Of a DNA stretch of 64,000 bases, positions 36,960 to 49,484 are shown piece after piece; the stretch's first letter is position 1, and each line of letters opens with the position of its first letter. The notes under the pieces were generated by a model. It searched no databases and was not told the DNA's origin. It saw only the letters and a list, made by a program, of their open reading frames with translations. The position numbers were made by a program, and so were the translations under genes. Source of the DNA: Ursus arctos (lineage: Eukaryota > Chordata > Mammalia > Carnivora > Ursidae); contig NC_079873.1 of assembly GCF_023065955.2 (NCBI RefSeq), positions 102,276,128 through 102,340,127 of the forward strand, read 5' to 3'.

Positions 36960-39110
36960 AAATTCTGCAGGAGAAGCAGTCCTTGAATCTCCTGATTGCA
37001 GCTGCAAACAGTTCTCTTACAAGGCAAAGTGTGACTCTTGGGTTTTATGTATATTGCTCTATTTGCAACTCTGATACTTCTCAGATGGCCACTGTGCAGG
37101 GGCCCTTCTTTTGCCTTCACCACTGTATTTTAAAATTCCTGCAGGGAGACAAGGTCAAGGGCCTCACAGAACCTGGGGCAAATCATGGTAGGTACCCAAT
37201 ATTAGTAATTGGATTGAATTACTGTGAGTTTTTTGGTGTGTGTTCCTTTTGTACCTCTGTTATTAAGTAGTAATTAAACACCAATAATATGCATGATCAT
37301 GGATATAAAAGCATTTTGTTAAGGATGGGGCAGTATGCAGTGTCAATTATTAAATATTGTTTCTATTTCTCACTGTTTTGATCAATAACAGGAAGATTTA
37401 CATCTTAGTTTTTTAATTTCAGTCATTAGGGACGAAAGACAGAAAAACATACCAAAAACAGTAAGAGGAAAAAAGCAAGACACTGGTGACTGAAGGAGTG
37501 TGCCCCTGAGACTGGTGGTGCTAGCTTTGCTCTGATTTTACTTTCATTATGTTCTTATCATCTGCCCTTGTTTCCCATCCTGAAGTACACCTGTACTATG
37601 CAATGGGTATAGGGAGTCTCAGTATAACAATGGTTCATACTTCTGGAGCATCAACCTTAGTCAAAAAGTGGGATGGAATTAAGTCATTTAATTGATCACT
37701 TGAAACACTATTTTTTCTATTAAATGTGCAGACATATTAAGGAATGAGCTACAGAGTTGGAACTGTCTCCAAATAAAAGCTTGAGACTTCCAGTTAGACG
37801 TCCTACTCCTTCCCCACCACCCGTTCTGTCTCCTCAGTCATTAAAAGTCGTTTGGTGGGGAAGTTCAGGAAGGACTGAAAGAGAAGGATGCTGCAATGCA
37901 TGCAATCCACCTGACTTGAGAAGGATCCTTCTAGACAAGCAGAATGGAAAATTTCTTTTCCACCAAATTGCAGCTATAGGAGGATAGAATTCCCCTTTCC
38001 TTGCCTGGGGCTTGGAAGGAAAAGGGGGTCAGTAAATACTTGTTATGTATTGGTGTGTTCCTGCTTGTGAAGATACTTTGTTACATTGTATTTCTCATTG
38101 CCAACTATGGTATTTCGGTTACACTGTGGACTGAATGCACTTTTGTGAGGACATCTGGGAAACTCACATCCCTTTATAATAACTTGTCTGTGGAAATGTG
38201 TTCCAAGTTCCAAAAAAATAATTTAGAAATTAATTTGGGGGACAGAACGTATTTGTATGTTGGCAATTTTCCATGTATGTATAATGTGATCCTTCCTTTT
38301 TCAGGATGACATGGCTGAAAGTGCTATCAAGTAATGAGTTTGGCTGGAAAGGTCAATGCTTGGTCCATAGACCTTGCTTCAGGATTCATGTAAATATTGC
38401 CCTTTGGCTTGTGGCAACAGCTGCTATTTACAGAGCATGTGCTATCCTTATTTGCAAATCTGCCTAAAATTCATGATCTGTAGACTTTGTTCAACAAGAG
38501 TCACCTCATTTCTGAACCTACTCAACACCTTGCTCTATCTGCTACTACTTCCTCCAATTTTGTCTTTTCATTTGAAATGGTCTTTAATTGTGTACTCCAG
38601 TAAGGTAGGAGAACAAAGCAAACTTTTATAGAGCTTGGGGCCATATTTGAGAACCTCGAGACCAATCCTAGTCTACTGGACAATACATCCATTTTGGCAG
38701 ATTGTGAATATTGCTGAAGTTATTCAATAGTCATTTTTGTATAGCCAAACTTGTTCAGTAACTGCCAGAATGCATGTGCAGTGATGGTATTAAGTATTTT
38801 ATAAAGTTTATGAAGGCAAGGTCAAAGACTTGGTGTTCATTCTCTTATCCTATATCTGGAATTTATCATTGAAACCACAGTATGACTTAAAACTACATTG
38901 TGATCCCACTTATCAACGTTCTTCAGAAGCTGGTACAAAGGATTCTGGTCACAGTATCTTGCTTACAACTATAGTAACAATTCTGTTCATAGCAGTAAGC
39001 TTTCTCACCATTCTTCTTGAAGACATTTATAATAGTGGCATTTTTGAAAATGTGCTATTTCCATGGTGTTCTGTGTATTAAGGAAAAGGCAATTGTAATG
39101 GCTAGTATGC
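36960..39110. other. Upstream flank of SMARCA1, no repeat or gene recognised
   Basis: AT-rich intergenic DNA just upstream of the CpG island. Short ORFs of 60-100 codons occur at chance density, and none has a recognisable domain. Confidence 0.5.
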
Positions 39111-39114
39111 ATCA

Positions 39115-39350
39115 ACCATTTCTTAGCACCCACTATTGCATCAAGCACTGTGCCAGGTTCCTGACATATGATATTGCTAATCCTCCTGGTAGCTTTATGA
39201 AATAAATGTTATGATCCCTATTTTACAGATCAGAAAATGGAGACTGAGGCTACATAACTCATCTGAGAAGGTCTCACAGCTAGTGAGTGACAAAAGCCAG
39301 ATTCAAATCCCAGACCGGCTGGCTCCAAACTTTATCTTTCCACTTCACCT
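39115..39350 (+). repeat. MIR SINE
   Basis: CATCAAGCACTGTGCCAGG, CCCTATTTTACAGATCAG and GGTCTCACAGCTAGTGAGTG are close to the MIR consensus over its length. Confidence 0.85.
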
Positions 39351-40254
39351 TTATTAAGTTCTCTGTTCTTCACAGGGCTTCCTCCTTGACAGTAGAAATC
39401 ATATTGAGAAAATTACTGAAAAATATTTCTGCCATCTGTCTCCCTAGTGTTCCCTCTGGATTTATGAGGAGACACTGTCACTCTTAAGGCTCTGGTAGTA
39501 TGCACAGCCAGATAATTGCTTTCGCTGCACAGAAAAGTGGCTATAAGGGGGAGGTTAGAGAATAACTTGGGATTCTTGCATGGACTGTACTCAAAGTAAA
39601 TTCTCAGAAGAGTAATGGGACTCAGAACACAGTGCAGGGTCGGGGAAAACCTAACTGAAACAACATAAATGTGCAAGAGGAAGTGTTTGCAAAATGTTGT
39701 ACAAAACATTCATAAATGGAATACTATGCAATCATTATGAATGATGATGGAAATATGTATCTGTTGGCATGGAAATATGCCACTAATAGATCATTTTTTC
39801 CATTTTTCAAGTTTTTCATTTTATTTGTTTCATTATATGTATATAAAGTATTTGAAAAAATAAAGTATTTGAGTCTCAACAGTCAAAATTATATTAAAAT
39901 ATATTCATAGAATCTCTACTACAACACTGCCTTATCTTTTTCCTGCTCCCAACAAGCAGCCGCTTCAGTATTCTTTTCAGTTGTATTTCCCATTTTTACA
40001 CCAAAAAGCTGGCTATGTCATATTCTCCACATATAGTGGAGATCACTCCATATTAGATTAGTAGTCTTTCTCAGACTTTATAGCTCCACATTATATAATA
40101 ATGTGTCTCCCCTCATTTTCTAAGTTGTTTTCATCAAGGCAAGTCAATATGACAAATTCTGCCAGTAGGATAAGAGTAGAATAGACGTTTCACTTCTAGG
40201 CCAATTGCGTAAGAGCCAATTTATGACCTTCTTGCTCCCTGTTCCTTTGCTGTT

Positions 40255-40339
40255 GTGATCACAGAGGCCCCTAATATATTGGTGGGTGAAAAAAGGCAAG
40301 CAACAGAATAGAATGATCCCATTTTTGAAAAAAGAAAGA

Positions 40340-40380
<41 letters not shown>

Positions 40381-40575
40381 AAAACTGTATACACAAATAG
40401 ATTTCCACAAAGGAAAAGGTCTCAAAGGTTCTACTCCAAATGTTAACAGTAGTTGTAGGAAGATGGTGGGATTATGGATGACTTTTTTTCTTATTTTTTC
40501 CTTCTATTATTTCTAATTTTCCTTGATGAAGGTGTTTATACTTATATAATGAATAAACAGCTTTCAAAAAGGTTA
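40255..40575 (+). mobile_element. L1M 3' end with (GAAA)n
   Basis: GAATGATCCCATTTTTG, TGTTAACAGTAGTTGTAGG and GTGGGATTATGGATGACTTT match the old L1 3' UTR. A (GAAA)n microsatellite of about 12 units sits at 40335-40384. Confidence 0.7.
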
Positions 40576-40977
40576 ATTAAAAAACATTGCTCAAAACTAG
40601 ACAGGTTGACATAATCCCAACAGATGGAGTAGGAACTAGTAGACAGGATGAGTCAAGAAAGGGAAAGAACAGTTTCATACTAAAGAGAATGCAGTTATTT
40701 GATTTGTAAAATAAGAGAAGGGATATAAATTACTGGGCGATTTACAATAATGTTACCTGATTAAGGAGCTGTTTTTGACATTATCATTTTAAGTTGTATG
40801 TAAAAGGTTTTTTCTACTTCTAAAAATTATCACATAAATCCTAGCTCTGAAAAAAGATATAGCCAATTTTTTAAACACTTCAACCCTGGCATTCTATACA
40901 CCAAAGTGTGCCCTAAAACATGTAACACGTGCTAAATAGTCTGAATTGGGTTTGCTAAAATCATGTGGTGAATATTA

Positions 40978-41235
40978 TTAGAGGCAGAATAGCATAATTA
41001 TTACCAACTTGGGCTCTAAAGTCAGAAAGACTTGGAGTTCAAATGCTACCAAATTATTTAACCTCTCTAAGCCTCAGATTTGCATCTGTAAAATGGATAT
41101 AATACGTAACTCAGAACAAACTGGAATTAAAATAGCAATTTTAAAGAAACCTAACTCAGAGTGGCTTCATGAGGATTTAATGTAAAAGTATATGCAAAAC
41201 ATTTAGCATTGTCTTGGCATGTAATATGCATTCAA
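40978..41235 (+). repeat. MIR SINE
   Basis: GGCTCTAAAGTCAGAAAGAC, TTTAACCTCTCTAAGCCTC, ATCTGTAAAATGGATATAAT and GGCTTCATGAGGATTTAATG follow the full MIR. Confidence 0.85.
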
Positions 41236-41452
41236 TGGATGGTAGCTAACAAGAGGAACAAAAGCAACGTGATGCATTGAGCATCAGACTGAGCCAAGGG
41301 AAAAGCTGGGACATGAGAAAGTCAGTCTGGAAGTCAGTCCTGAACTAAAGTGAGAATAAAGCAAAACTGTTGTTTGCCAAGTTAATTTTTTCTGTTCATT
41401 ATTTATTAGGGTCAGCAAGTTGGTGCAATTACACTTCCTCAAAGGTAAGTTT

Positions 41453-41644
41453 TTTTTTTTTAAGATTTTATTTATTTGACAGAGATAGACAGCCAGAGAG
41501 AGAGGGAACACAAGCAGGGGGAGTGGGAGAGGAAGAAGCAGGCTCCCAGTGGAGGAGCCCAATGTGGGGCTCGATCCCATAACGCCGGGATCACGCCCTG
41601 AGCCGAAGGCAGACGCTTAACGACTGCGCCACCCAGGCGCCCCG
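41453..41644 (-). mobile_element. CAN SINE with 15-bp TSD
   Basis: The minus-strand copy is flanked by CTCAAAGGTAAGTTT at 41438-41452 and 41645-41659. Confidence 0.95.
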
Positions 41645-42044
41645 CTCAAAGGTAAGTTTTAAAGAGAAGCAGTAAATGAGGAAGAAGAGGACCAGGACAC
41701 TTCCCTACATAGAACATGACCTCTTTGAGGACAGGGACCATATCTGATTCATCTTTGTTAAAGGGCTGCCTGAAATGAGGTGGAAGGAAGGGGGCCCAGG
41801 GGCTGGCTCCGTAGCCTTCATTGTGCCCTCCACCCTCCACATATAGCCTTCAGATTTTATGTTGCCCTCTGTGGTTTCTCCCACTCTTCCTCCTCTAATT
41901 TTGACCTAGGTGTCTATTTTGGCCAGATTTCACATGCATAAAAATATATTTATAGAACACTTTTGAAGGCTCTTTTACAGCTTACCCACTATGAAGGACT
42001 ATGATGGCTCACAAAGAGAACAGATTAGGTCCTTGTCCAGCGCC

Positions 42045-42500
42045 TAAACCAATGGTCTCAAACTTTATCACATCAGCATCACCTGGAGGGCTTGTTTAAA
42101 ACTCAGGTGGCTTGCCCCACTCCCAGAGTTTCTGAATCAATAGGTTTGGGGTGTGGCTAGGAATTTGCCTTTTTTTTTTTAAGATTTTATTTGTTTATTT
42201 GACAGCGAGAGAAAGCATGAGCAGGGGAAGCAGCAGAGGGAGAGGGAGAACCAAGCTCCCCACTGAACAGGGAGCCCCAAGCAGAGCTCCTGGTGGGGCT
42301 TCATGCAGGGCTCCATGCAGGGCTCCTTGTGGAGCTCCAAGTGGGGCTTGACCCTAGGACCTGGGATCATGACCGGAGCCAAAGGCAGACGCTTAACCGG
42401 CTGAGCCACCCAGGTGCCCCAGAATTTGCCTTTCTAACAAGTTCCCAGGTGATAATGTTGCTGCTGGCCCAGGGACCACACCTTAGAACCATGACCCAGA
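42045..42500 (+). mobile_element. MER5A-like DNA transposon split by a CAN SINE
   Basis: TCTCAAACTTTATCACATC, ATCACCTGGAGGGCTTG, then AACAAGTTCCCAGGTGATAA and GGACCACACCTTAGAACC are MER5A (hAT-Charlie) words. A minus-strand SINE (about 42170-42419), whose body has a repeated GGGCTCCATGCA-type unit, interrupts them. GAATTTGCCTTT occurs on both sides. Confidence 0.85.
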
Positions 42501-42504
42501 CTAG

Positions 42505-42810
42505 AGATCAGCAAACTTTTTCTGTAAAAGGCCAGATAGTAAATATTTCAGACTTCGTGGCCCTTGAGGTCCTCGTCACAATAACCTCTATTGTGGTAGC
42601 ATGCCAGCAGCCAAAGACAATAGGTAAGCACATGAGAATGGCTGGATTCCGATAAAGCTTTATTTATTGACACTGAAATTTGAATTTCATAAAATGAAAT
42701 ATTTTTCCTTTTTGATTTTTTGAACAATTTAAGAATATGAAAACCCTTATTAGGTTGAGGGGCATACAAATATTGGCATCAGGCTGTGTTCGCGGATTCC
42801 TGCCTGAAAA
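42505..42810 (+). mobile_element. hAT-type DNA transposon remnant
   Basis: AAGGCCAGATAGTAAATATT, GCAGCCAAAGACAATAGGT and AAAGCTTTATTTATTGACA are typical of an old mammalian nonautonomous hAT element. The subfamily is not certain. Confidence 0.6.
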
Positions 42811-42859
42811 AGGCTCATTATCTAAGGAAGACAAAACAAATACAAGGGGAAAAGAGAGA

Positions 42860-44400
42860 AAAAACAAAGCAGTAAATGTATGAGAAGGTGTTTAACCTCA
42901 ATAGTCATCAGGGAAATGCAAATTGAAGCCACAATAAGATACTTCTACACATCCACCACAATGGCTAAAATGTTTTAAAGATTGACAATGCCAAGAGTTG
43001 ACGAGGATGAGAAGCAATGGGAACTCATATAGTGCAGGTGACAGTGTAAATTGCACAGCCACTTTGGAAACCAGTTTGGTATTATTACCTAGAACTGAAC
43101 ACTTACGTACCCTATCACGGGTTGTGGTAGAGCAACAGAGATATGCCACTCAGATTCCCCTTCAAGGAAGGACATTCTGCACAGGTATGGGGAATGCATC
43201 AACAGATAGCCTTCAGCTGCCAGCTCCTTGAGGGTCTACCTTACCTGCAGAGAGTTGCTTTGCCCAAGGTCATGCTCTTCCTAAGGTGAATGAGTAAGGC
43301 AGGAGAGTAACTGAGTGAGGTCTGATGCAGAACATGCAGATGGGCACTACTTTTTTCAAAGCTCCATGCCAAGTCAGCTCAAGCTTTGTCAGACTTGTAT
43401 CACGGTTCATCTTCTTCCTCTGCTCAGTCCTACTTCCTTCACCTTTCTTCCACAAGTGTTAGTCCCTAATAAACATCTTGCACTCAGTACTCCATCTCAG
43501 CTTTTGTTTCTGGAGAGCCCAACCTGCAACACCTTTGACCTAGTAATATGACCAGGATAGTATACCTTAGAAAATAATCATATGTGCACCAAAAGCCATA
43601 TTCAACAATGTCCATAGTAGGTTTTATTTATAATAGCCAAATACTTGAAATCATTCCAATGTCCATCAACAGGAGAATGAATGAATTGTGATGTATTCAT
43701 ACAATGAAATATTACACATCAATGAAAATGACAGTTATATACAGCCACATATATGACATAATATTGAGTGAAAGGAGAAAGACACAAAAGAGTGAATACT
43801 GTATGATATCATTCATAGAAAGTTCAAAAACAGGTAAAGGCTTTTATGGCTGCATCTGCAAGTGGCAAAACTATAACGAAAACAACAAAATGATTATTAC
43901 AGAAGTCAAGATAGTGGTTATGTACAGGGATGATCTTCAAAAATTTTAACAACTGGTGTGGCACAAACCTTGACTAATCCAAATAGACAGAAGCTTTTAT
44001 ACCTCATCAGAGTATGCAGGCTCAATACCAGCCCTGGTTTAATTCTGGGTGGAAGAAGAAGGGGTGTCAGAGGGAAAGGCATCTGTTTTGGGGGTGTCTT
44101 CCAAACTGCTAACAATGTTTGCTTTCCTTTTTTTATTAAAGGTTTTATTTTTAAGTAATCTCTACACCCCAAGATCAAGAGTCACATGCTCTACCAACTG
44201 AGCCAGCCAGACCCCCCAACAGTGTTTGATTTCTTGACCTGGATAGAAGTTACATGGGCACTCACCTTATACTCATTTGTTAAAATGTACATATATATTT
44301 TATGTTCATTAAAAGAAGGAAAAATAGGCATACTATGGGAAAATGTCAACTCATGTTTCGTAAACATTTACTTGAAAAAGTAAAGTGCTGCAGAGATGGT
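42860..44400 (+). mobile_element. Old L1 tail with an inserted LTR-like element and a SINE
   Basis: L1 ORF2-tail sequence (ATCAGGGAAATGCAAATTG onward) is broken at about 43105 by a segment of roughly 420 bp. That segment runs from TTGTGGTAGAGCAACAG to CCCAACCTGCAACA and carries AATAAACATCTTGCACTCAG, like ERVL-type solo LTRs. The L1 resumes at about 43533 (TTTGACCTAGTAATATG). A short minus-strand CAN SINE (44130-44217) then interrupts the 3' UTR, which ends near 44380. No retroviral coding region is present. Confidence 0.65.
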
Positions 44401-44865
44401 GGGGGAGTGAAGATAAGAATGATCAGAGCTCATTGTGTGCTTATTCGTTCTGTAACAATGTGATACAAGATAGACCTTGAGAAGTTCCAAAAAGTTCTAT
44501 AAGAGGTACACAGGGACACTGTTGTTCAGAAGAGGGAGCATTCTTTTCCAGCTGAGGGGTGACAGGAGAAAAGCTTCAAAGAGGAAGGACCATTTGAGGT
44601 GAGCATTGAAGAATAGAGAGGATTTCAGCAGGTATATTTGCAGAGGAATTTGGGGAAAAGACACCATTAATAAGATGCAAGTAGTAGCATGTGATCAAGA
44701 AATTAAATAGTCAAATATTTTAATTATTTAATTAAATATTTAAATATTTAAAACAGTATTTCACAACTTGTTTTGATGCTTACCACCCTTAGGAAAATTC
44801 TAAACCATGCATTTTCTGCAAGGGATAATTGTATGTTCCACAGATACCTATCAAACAGCTACTGT

Positions 44866-44893
44866 GCTAGGTGCTAGGTGCTAGGTGCTAGGT
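44866..44893 (+). repeat. Small tandem repeat GTGCTAG x3
   Basis: Three and a half GTGCTAG units (GTGCTAGGTGCTAGGTGCTA). Confidence 0.9.
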
Positions 44894-45029
44894 ACACAGC
44901 CATAGCAAGACAGACAAGGTTCTGGAGCTTACACTGCCTACATCTGGACTTATTTCTTTCTAAGTCACCATTCTTCCTGAGAGCAGAAAACAATCTAAAC
45001 TTATCCACGTGAGCTCAGTCAATTCAATG

Positions 45030-45031
<2 letters not shown>

Positions 45032-45071
<40 letters not shown>

Positions 45072-45072
45072 T
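45032..45072 (+). repeat. (TG)n microsatellite, about 20 units
   Basis: An uninterrupted TG dinucleotide run. Confidence 0.97.
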
Positions 45073-45371
45073 TTCATGTTATACTCAATCAGATTTTAGA
45101 TTCATCTCTTCCCTTCTTCATGCCCCTCATGTTGATTTGGAACTCTAGAGTTTATTCAAGACTGAAATAGCAGTGTTGGGGAGGAAGTGTCTACTTCTTG
45201 GGCTCTTTATATATTCTGCACCAGCCTTCCTTGGGATATATAGTCACCCTCTCATCAGTCCCTATGGTCATTCATTAGGGAGGCCAATTCCCCATCAGGC
45301 CTTTAATGGCACAATCCCTACTGCTATCCAATGCTGCTTCCCCTCATCATGACCACAAGATCCCATCTTCT

Positions 45372-45557
45372 GTTTTTTTTTAAGGTTTTATTTATTTGTT
45401 TGTCAGAGAGAGAGAGCACAAGCAGGGGGAAGGTGTAGAGGGAGAAGCAGGCTCTCCACTGAGCAAGGAGCCCAACACTGTACTTGATCCCAGGACCCTG
45501 GGATCATGACCTGAGCTGAAGGCAGATGCTTAACTGACTGAGCCACCCAGGCATCCC
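45372..45557 (-). mobile_element. CAN SINE with 15-bp TSD
   Basis: Flanked by AAGATCCCATCTTCT at 45357-45371 and 45558-45572. Confidence 0.95.
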
Positions 45558-45572
45558 AAGATCCCATCTTCT

Positions 45573-48100
45573 AAGTTCCCTTTTCTACTTTTCTGTTTCT
45601 CAGTTCTGAGGCTCTTCTCTACTAGGGTAGAGGGATGGGGTAAGTAACATAACACATCTTGCCCAGAAAGAGTTCTTCCTAAATCTCTTACATCCTGGAC
45701 TGAGACATAAAACAATAACCTAAAAACCAAGAGCATGTTCTGCCCTTCTTTCGTGACACCTGTGTTGGAGGCGAGACCAGCCTCATGTGTCACTGCCTGC
45801 CTTGAGAAGGGTCACAGGATTGAGGATAGAAGGGAGCTAGATCTATCACAGTGTAGATTAAATGTCACAAATAGACAAAAACTCAGTTGAATTTAGCCAC
45901 AACTCTACTTTCTCTTTTAGGGTTTTTGAAGTATGTACTAGAGAAATCTTTACATGCCATGTAAGAATTTTGATCAGATAAATGCAGCTTATGGGTCTGA
46001 TGAGTATCACCTTGAGAATTTGTAGAATTTTCATCATTTTTATGGTCTGTATTTCAACATCAGCATCTCTTTGATTTTTTTATGGATATATATTAAACAG
46101 CTTATGACCATTTAAAAAAATTTAACACTCTATTAAGGTCAAGACCAAGATGACAAGGTAGCAGTATTCAGCTGAATGATCAGTGAAGTACCTGAATCAT
46201 AAGCATACCCGTCTGATTGTCACTAACTGCTGCATGTGTTCAGTTCTTAAGGAAAATGCTGGGTAGAACATAAGGTTTGTAAATAGTGGTTTTGGGAAGT
46301 AACTGGAAATATATATTCAGGACAGAATCCTTGGAGCCTTAAATGCCAGGCTAACTCCATATTCTTTTGGTTCAGCATCTCCAATTTCTGAGGGGAGAAG
46401 GAAAGTAGGCCTGGGTGGGCAATGCCAGACCCAGCTATGGGATTCTCAAAGCAGAAACGAGAGTGAGTCTGGCCTTAGAGAATGAAATAGGGATGGAGGT
46501 CAAAAGAAATAAAGAAACCAGCTAGGGTAGGAGTTAAGCAGCAAGTACCAAATTCTATAAGGAATGAAAAATATAGATGGAAATATGTAAATAAAAATGA
46601 GCTCTTCTTTATGCTGCTTTGTGTATATGAAAAGTGAGGCTTTTCAACTAGTGGTGATTTAAAAATCTGTTAATCATTTATACTTCTGCTCAGCCTGCCT
46701 TTCAGCCTCTGGCTGCTGACTCACCTACATGAAATATTTCCCAGCCTCATCTATGTTAGGCAGGCCTGTTTCTGCCTTTGCAGGCCCTCAGTTCTCTCAC
46801 TTGTGAAGGCTTCAGCCAGCATCGTATTAAACTTATTAAAATGCATCCACGTCCTGCATTAAATATTTATATTTTTGCTGTAAATTTTTGTAAGGGCTTT
46901 TGTCATTTTGCTCTTGAAGTTATTTGTCTGCGCATAACTAATTTAATTTATAATGGCTGTGATTTCTCCATAATCATTATGCATACTTGGACATTCTTGG
47001 GAAGTGAGAAGATCCAACCTAAAAATTGTTTTCAAAGATAGTGAATTTTTTAATAAATAGAAAATTCAATAATTAATGAACTTGATATGTTATATTTTGT
47101 AGCCATTTAATTAAATTATAATTTTTGAGTTTTCCCATTTTCTTTTAGTATTTTCTACTCTCTTCTTAAGATCTCACTTTTTTATTTTGTCTCTCAAAAG
47201 CCTGTAAGGTCTAAGCTCTTAGTTCCAGTTGTCTAACAGATAAAAAATAGGCACTGAGCACTGATTTAAGTGTGTGTGTGTTGTGTGTGTTTATGTGGTG
47301 TGTGTGTGTGTTCGTGGTGGTGTTGGAGGTGGTGAGACTCATTTTTTCTTGAAGCTAGAATTTCATTTATTTGAATTTTGTTCAACAACCATTTAACCCT
47401 TTGCATTGACTGTTTCTTGTATGTAAATGCAGCTATAGGGCATAAGACCTTCATTTAGTTAGGCAAGTTGCCATCTGACGATGATAGGTGAGAGTGATCA
47501 GATATATACATTAAGGAATTTACTACAGAATTGACAGAAGTTGAGTTGTTGGATACTATAGATGAAGGTGAGCAGGTTCACCAATAAACCTGAAGTTTTA
47601 AACTGAGGTGACTAAACAGTGGTATCATTAACAACTGTAGCTAAGTCAGAAGGTGGTTGTGGATAAAATAATGATTTTAACCAACTTACAAAAATTATTT
47701 AACACCTACGTAAGCACTTAAGTAAGCACAGTCCCCAAAGTGATACTTAAAATGATACAATAATTTGCTGCTGGATCAGACCTACGGAATGATTACATTG
47801 GTCAAGCTTGCTTCCTTCTCTCTGCTGGCCCTAGGCTGAGGGGAATACATATCTTTACCTAACTTTGACTCCAGGATCAGCTATTCCAATGTATCACAAC
47901 TACCACTTTAGACTCCCTCACCCCATGACTTCTGCTTTGCCTGCTATACTAATTCCCAAGCTTAGTGCACCTTCTTGGTGTATTTTCTCTACTCTTGCTT
48001 TTCATCTGCCAAGCATTGCCAAAGAAAATTACAGACTTTGCTGATTTGGACCGCCATAGAAATTCAGGTTATTTGCCTCTAACTGGGCTCTCTCTGTTGC
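45573..48100. other. Intergenic DNA, repeat-poor; possible conserved noncoding block
   Basis: No gene is recognised. Segment 46600-47050 has no repeat signature and is dense in homeobox/POU-like words (TAATTTAATTTATAATG, ATAATCATTATGCAT). A degenerate (GT)n lies at 47272-47322. See findings. Confidence 0.35.
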
Positions 48101-48117
48101 TCTAAAGCCCCTTATTT

Positions 48118-48315
48118 TTTAAAAATATTTTATTTATTCTTTTGAGAGAGAGGGAGAGCGCGCGCACTAGCATGAGCAAGGGAGGGGCAGAGGGAGAGAG
48201 AGAAACAGACTCCCTGCTAAGTGGGTAGCAGGACGTTAGGCTCATTCCCAGGACCCCAAAATCACGACCTGAGCCAAAGTCAGACACTTAACCAACTGAG
48301 CCACACAGGCACTCC
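48118..48315 (-). mobile_element. CAN SINE
   Basis: Minus-strand copy. Its diverged flanks TCTAAAGCCCCTTATTTTTT and TCTAAAACCCCTTAATTTTT indicate an older insertion. Confidence 0.9.
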
Positions 48316-48530
48316 TCTAAAACCCCTTAATTTTTCTGGATTCACTGTCACTCTCCAACAGTGCCTGTTCCTTCCCTCTCCACCGTCTTCAAGTTCCCAA
48401 GCCCTCTCTCTCAACTTCAGTTTCAGTAGATCAAATGTGTTAATTCCTGTAGGGCAGTTAACATAATGCCTGACACATAGAGGGTTCTCAATAAATACTT
48501 ACTGTTAGTCCTGTTAATACTGAATGAGCA

Positions 48531-48725
48531 GGGGCGCCTGGGTGGCTCAGCCGTTGAGCGTCTGCCTTCGGCTCGGGGCTCGATCCCAGAATGCCCGGAT
48601 CGCGCCCCACATCAGGCTCCTCCGCTGGAAGCCTGCTTCTTCCTGTCCCACTCACCCTGCTTGTGTTCCCTCTCTCGCTGGCTATCTCTCTCTCTGTCAA
48701 ATAAATAAATAAAATCTTTAAAAAA
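48531..48725 (+). mobile_element. CAN SINE, the only plus-strand copy in the intergenic region
   Basis: Flanked by AATACTGAATGAGCA (48516-48530) and AATACTGAATGATCA (48726-48740). Confidence 0.94.
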
Positions 48726-48759
48726 AATACTGAATGATCAGCATAATGTGTTTGGTTAA

Positions 48760-49010
48760 AAAGTTCTGACTTTCGAGTCAGCAAACACTAAGTTTGAATC
48801 TTGATTTTGACGTTTACTAGTTAATGAGCAAGGTGCTAAACCTCTCCATGTCTCAGTTTTCTCACCTTTAAAATGGAAACAATAATATTATTATTTTACA
48901 GGGATTTAGTGAGGATTAAATGAAAGTGTATGTAAATCCATGTGGAGAGTGTCTGTCACATGAGTATTCAACATTAGCCACCAGGATTATTGCTGGTATT
49001 ACTATTATAA
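48760..49010 (+). repeat. MIR SINE
   Basis: TAAACCTCTCCATGTCTCAG, TTTAAAATGGAAACAATAAT and GATTTAGTGAGGATTAAATG follow MIR. Confidence 0.8.
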
Positions 49011-49281
49011 CATCCACTTATTATTTTTTTGGAGAAAGTCATCATCTCCCCTGTGAGAGACCACAGTTTTTAGTGTCCTCACCTGAATATATTTCCATTT
49101 CTTCACAACCTGTTATTCTTTACAACAAATATTTGAGTACCCCACTATACACTGGGCACTGTTTTAGATGCTAAGGATACTGTAGATTTGGAGGAAGAAA
49201 TCTCTCTCCTCTTCCCTAAAGCTGATTCCTCCATCTATACCTTGGATCCTCATCCTTCCAAACCACCAGGAGATTTTTCTT

Positions 49282-49484
49282 TTTTTTTTTTTTAAGATTT
49301 TATTTATTTATTTGAGAGAGAGAGAGATTGAGCATGAGCCCGGGGAGGGGGGAAGAAGATGCGGAAGAAGCAGGCTCCCCGCTGAGCAGGGAGCCCGAAG
49401 CTGGGCTGGATCTTAGGACCCTGAGATCATGACCTGAGCAGAAGGCAGATGTTTAACTGACTGAGCCACCCAGGTGCCCCTGGA
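49282..49484 (-). mobile_element. CAN SINE
   Basis: Flanked by AGATTTTTCTT at 49271-49281 and 49485-49495. Confidence 0.93.

Larger units (their letters stand above)
35270..36960. promoter_or_regulatory. CpG island over SMARCA1 exon 1 and promoter
   Basis: About 1.7 kb of GC-rich, CpG-dense sequence surrounds the SMARCA1 start codon, in sharp contrast to AT-rich flanks on both sides. It contains C-rich and G-rich runs such as CCCCGCCCCC near 35933. All long ORFs in it (both strands) are shadows of GC-rich DNA apart from exon 1. The island extends about 0.9 kb into intron 1 and about 0.6 kb upstream of the ATG. Confidence 0.9.

Noticed and set aside
46778..47041. 87-codon ORF in intergenic DNA
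   Set aside because: No recognisable domain. The segment is more plausibly noncoding, and conservation rather than coding is the question there.
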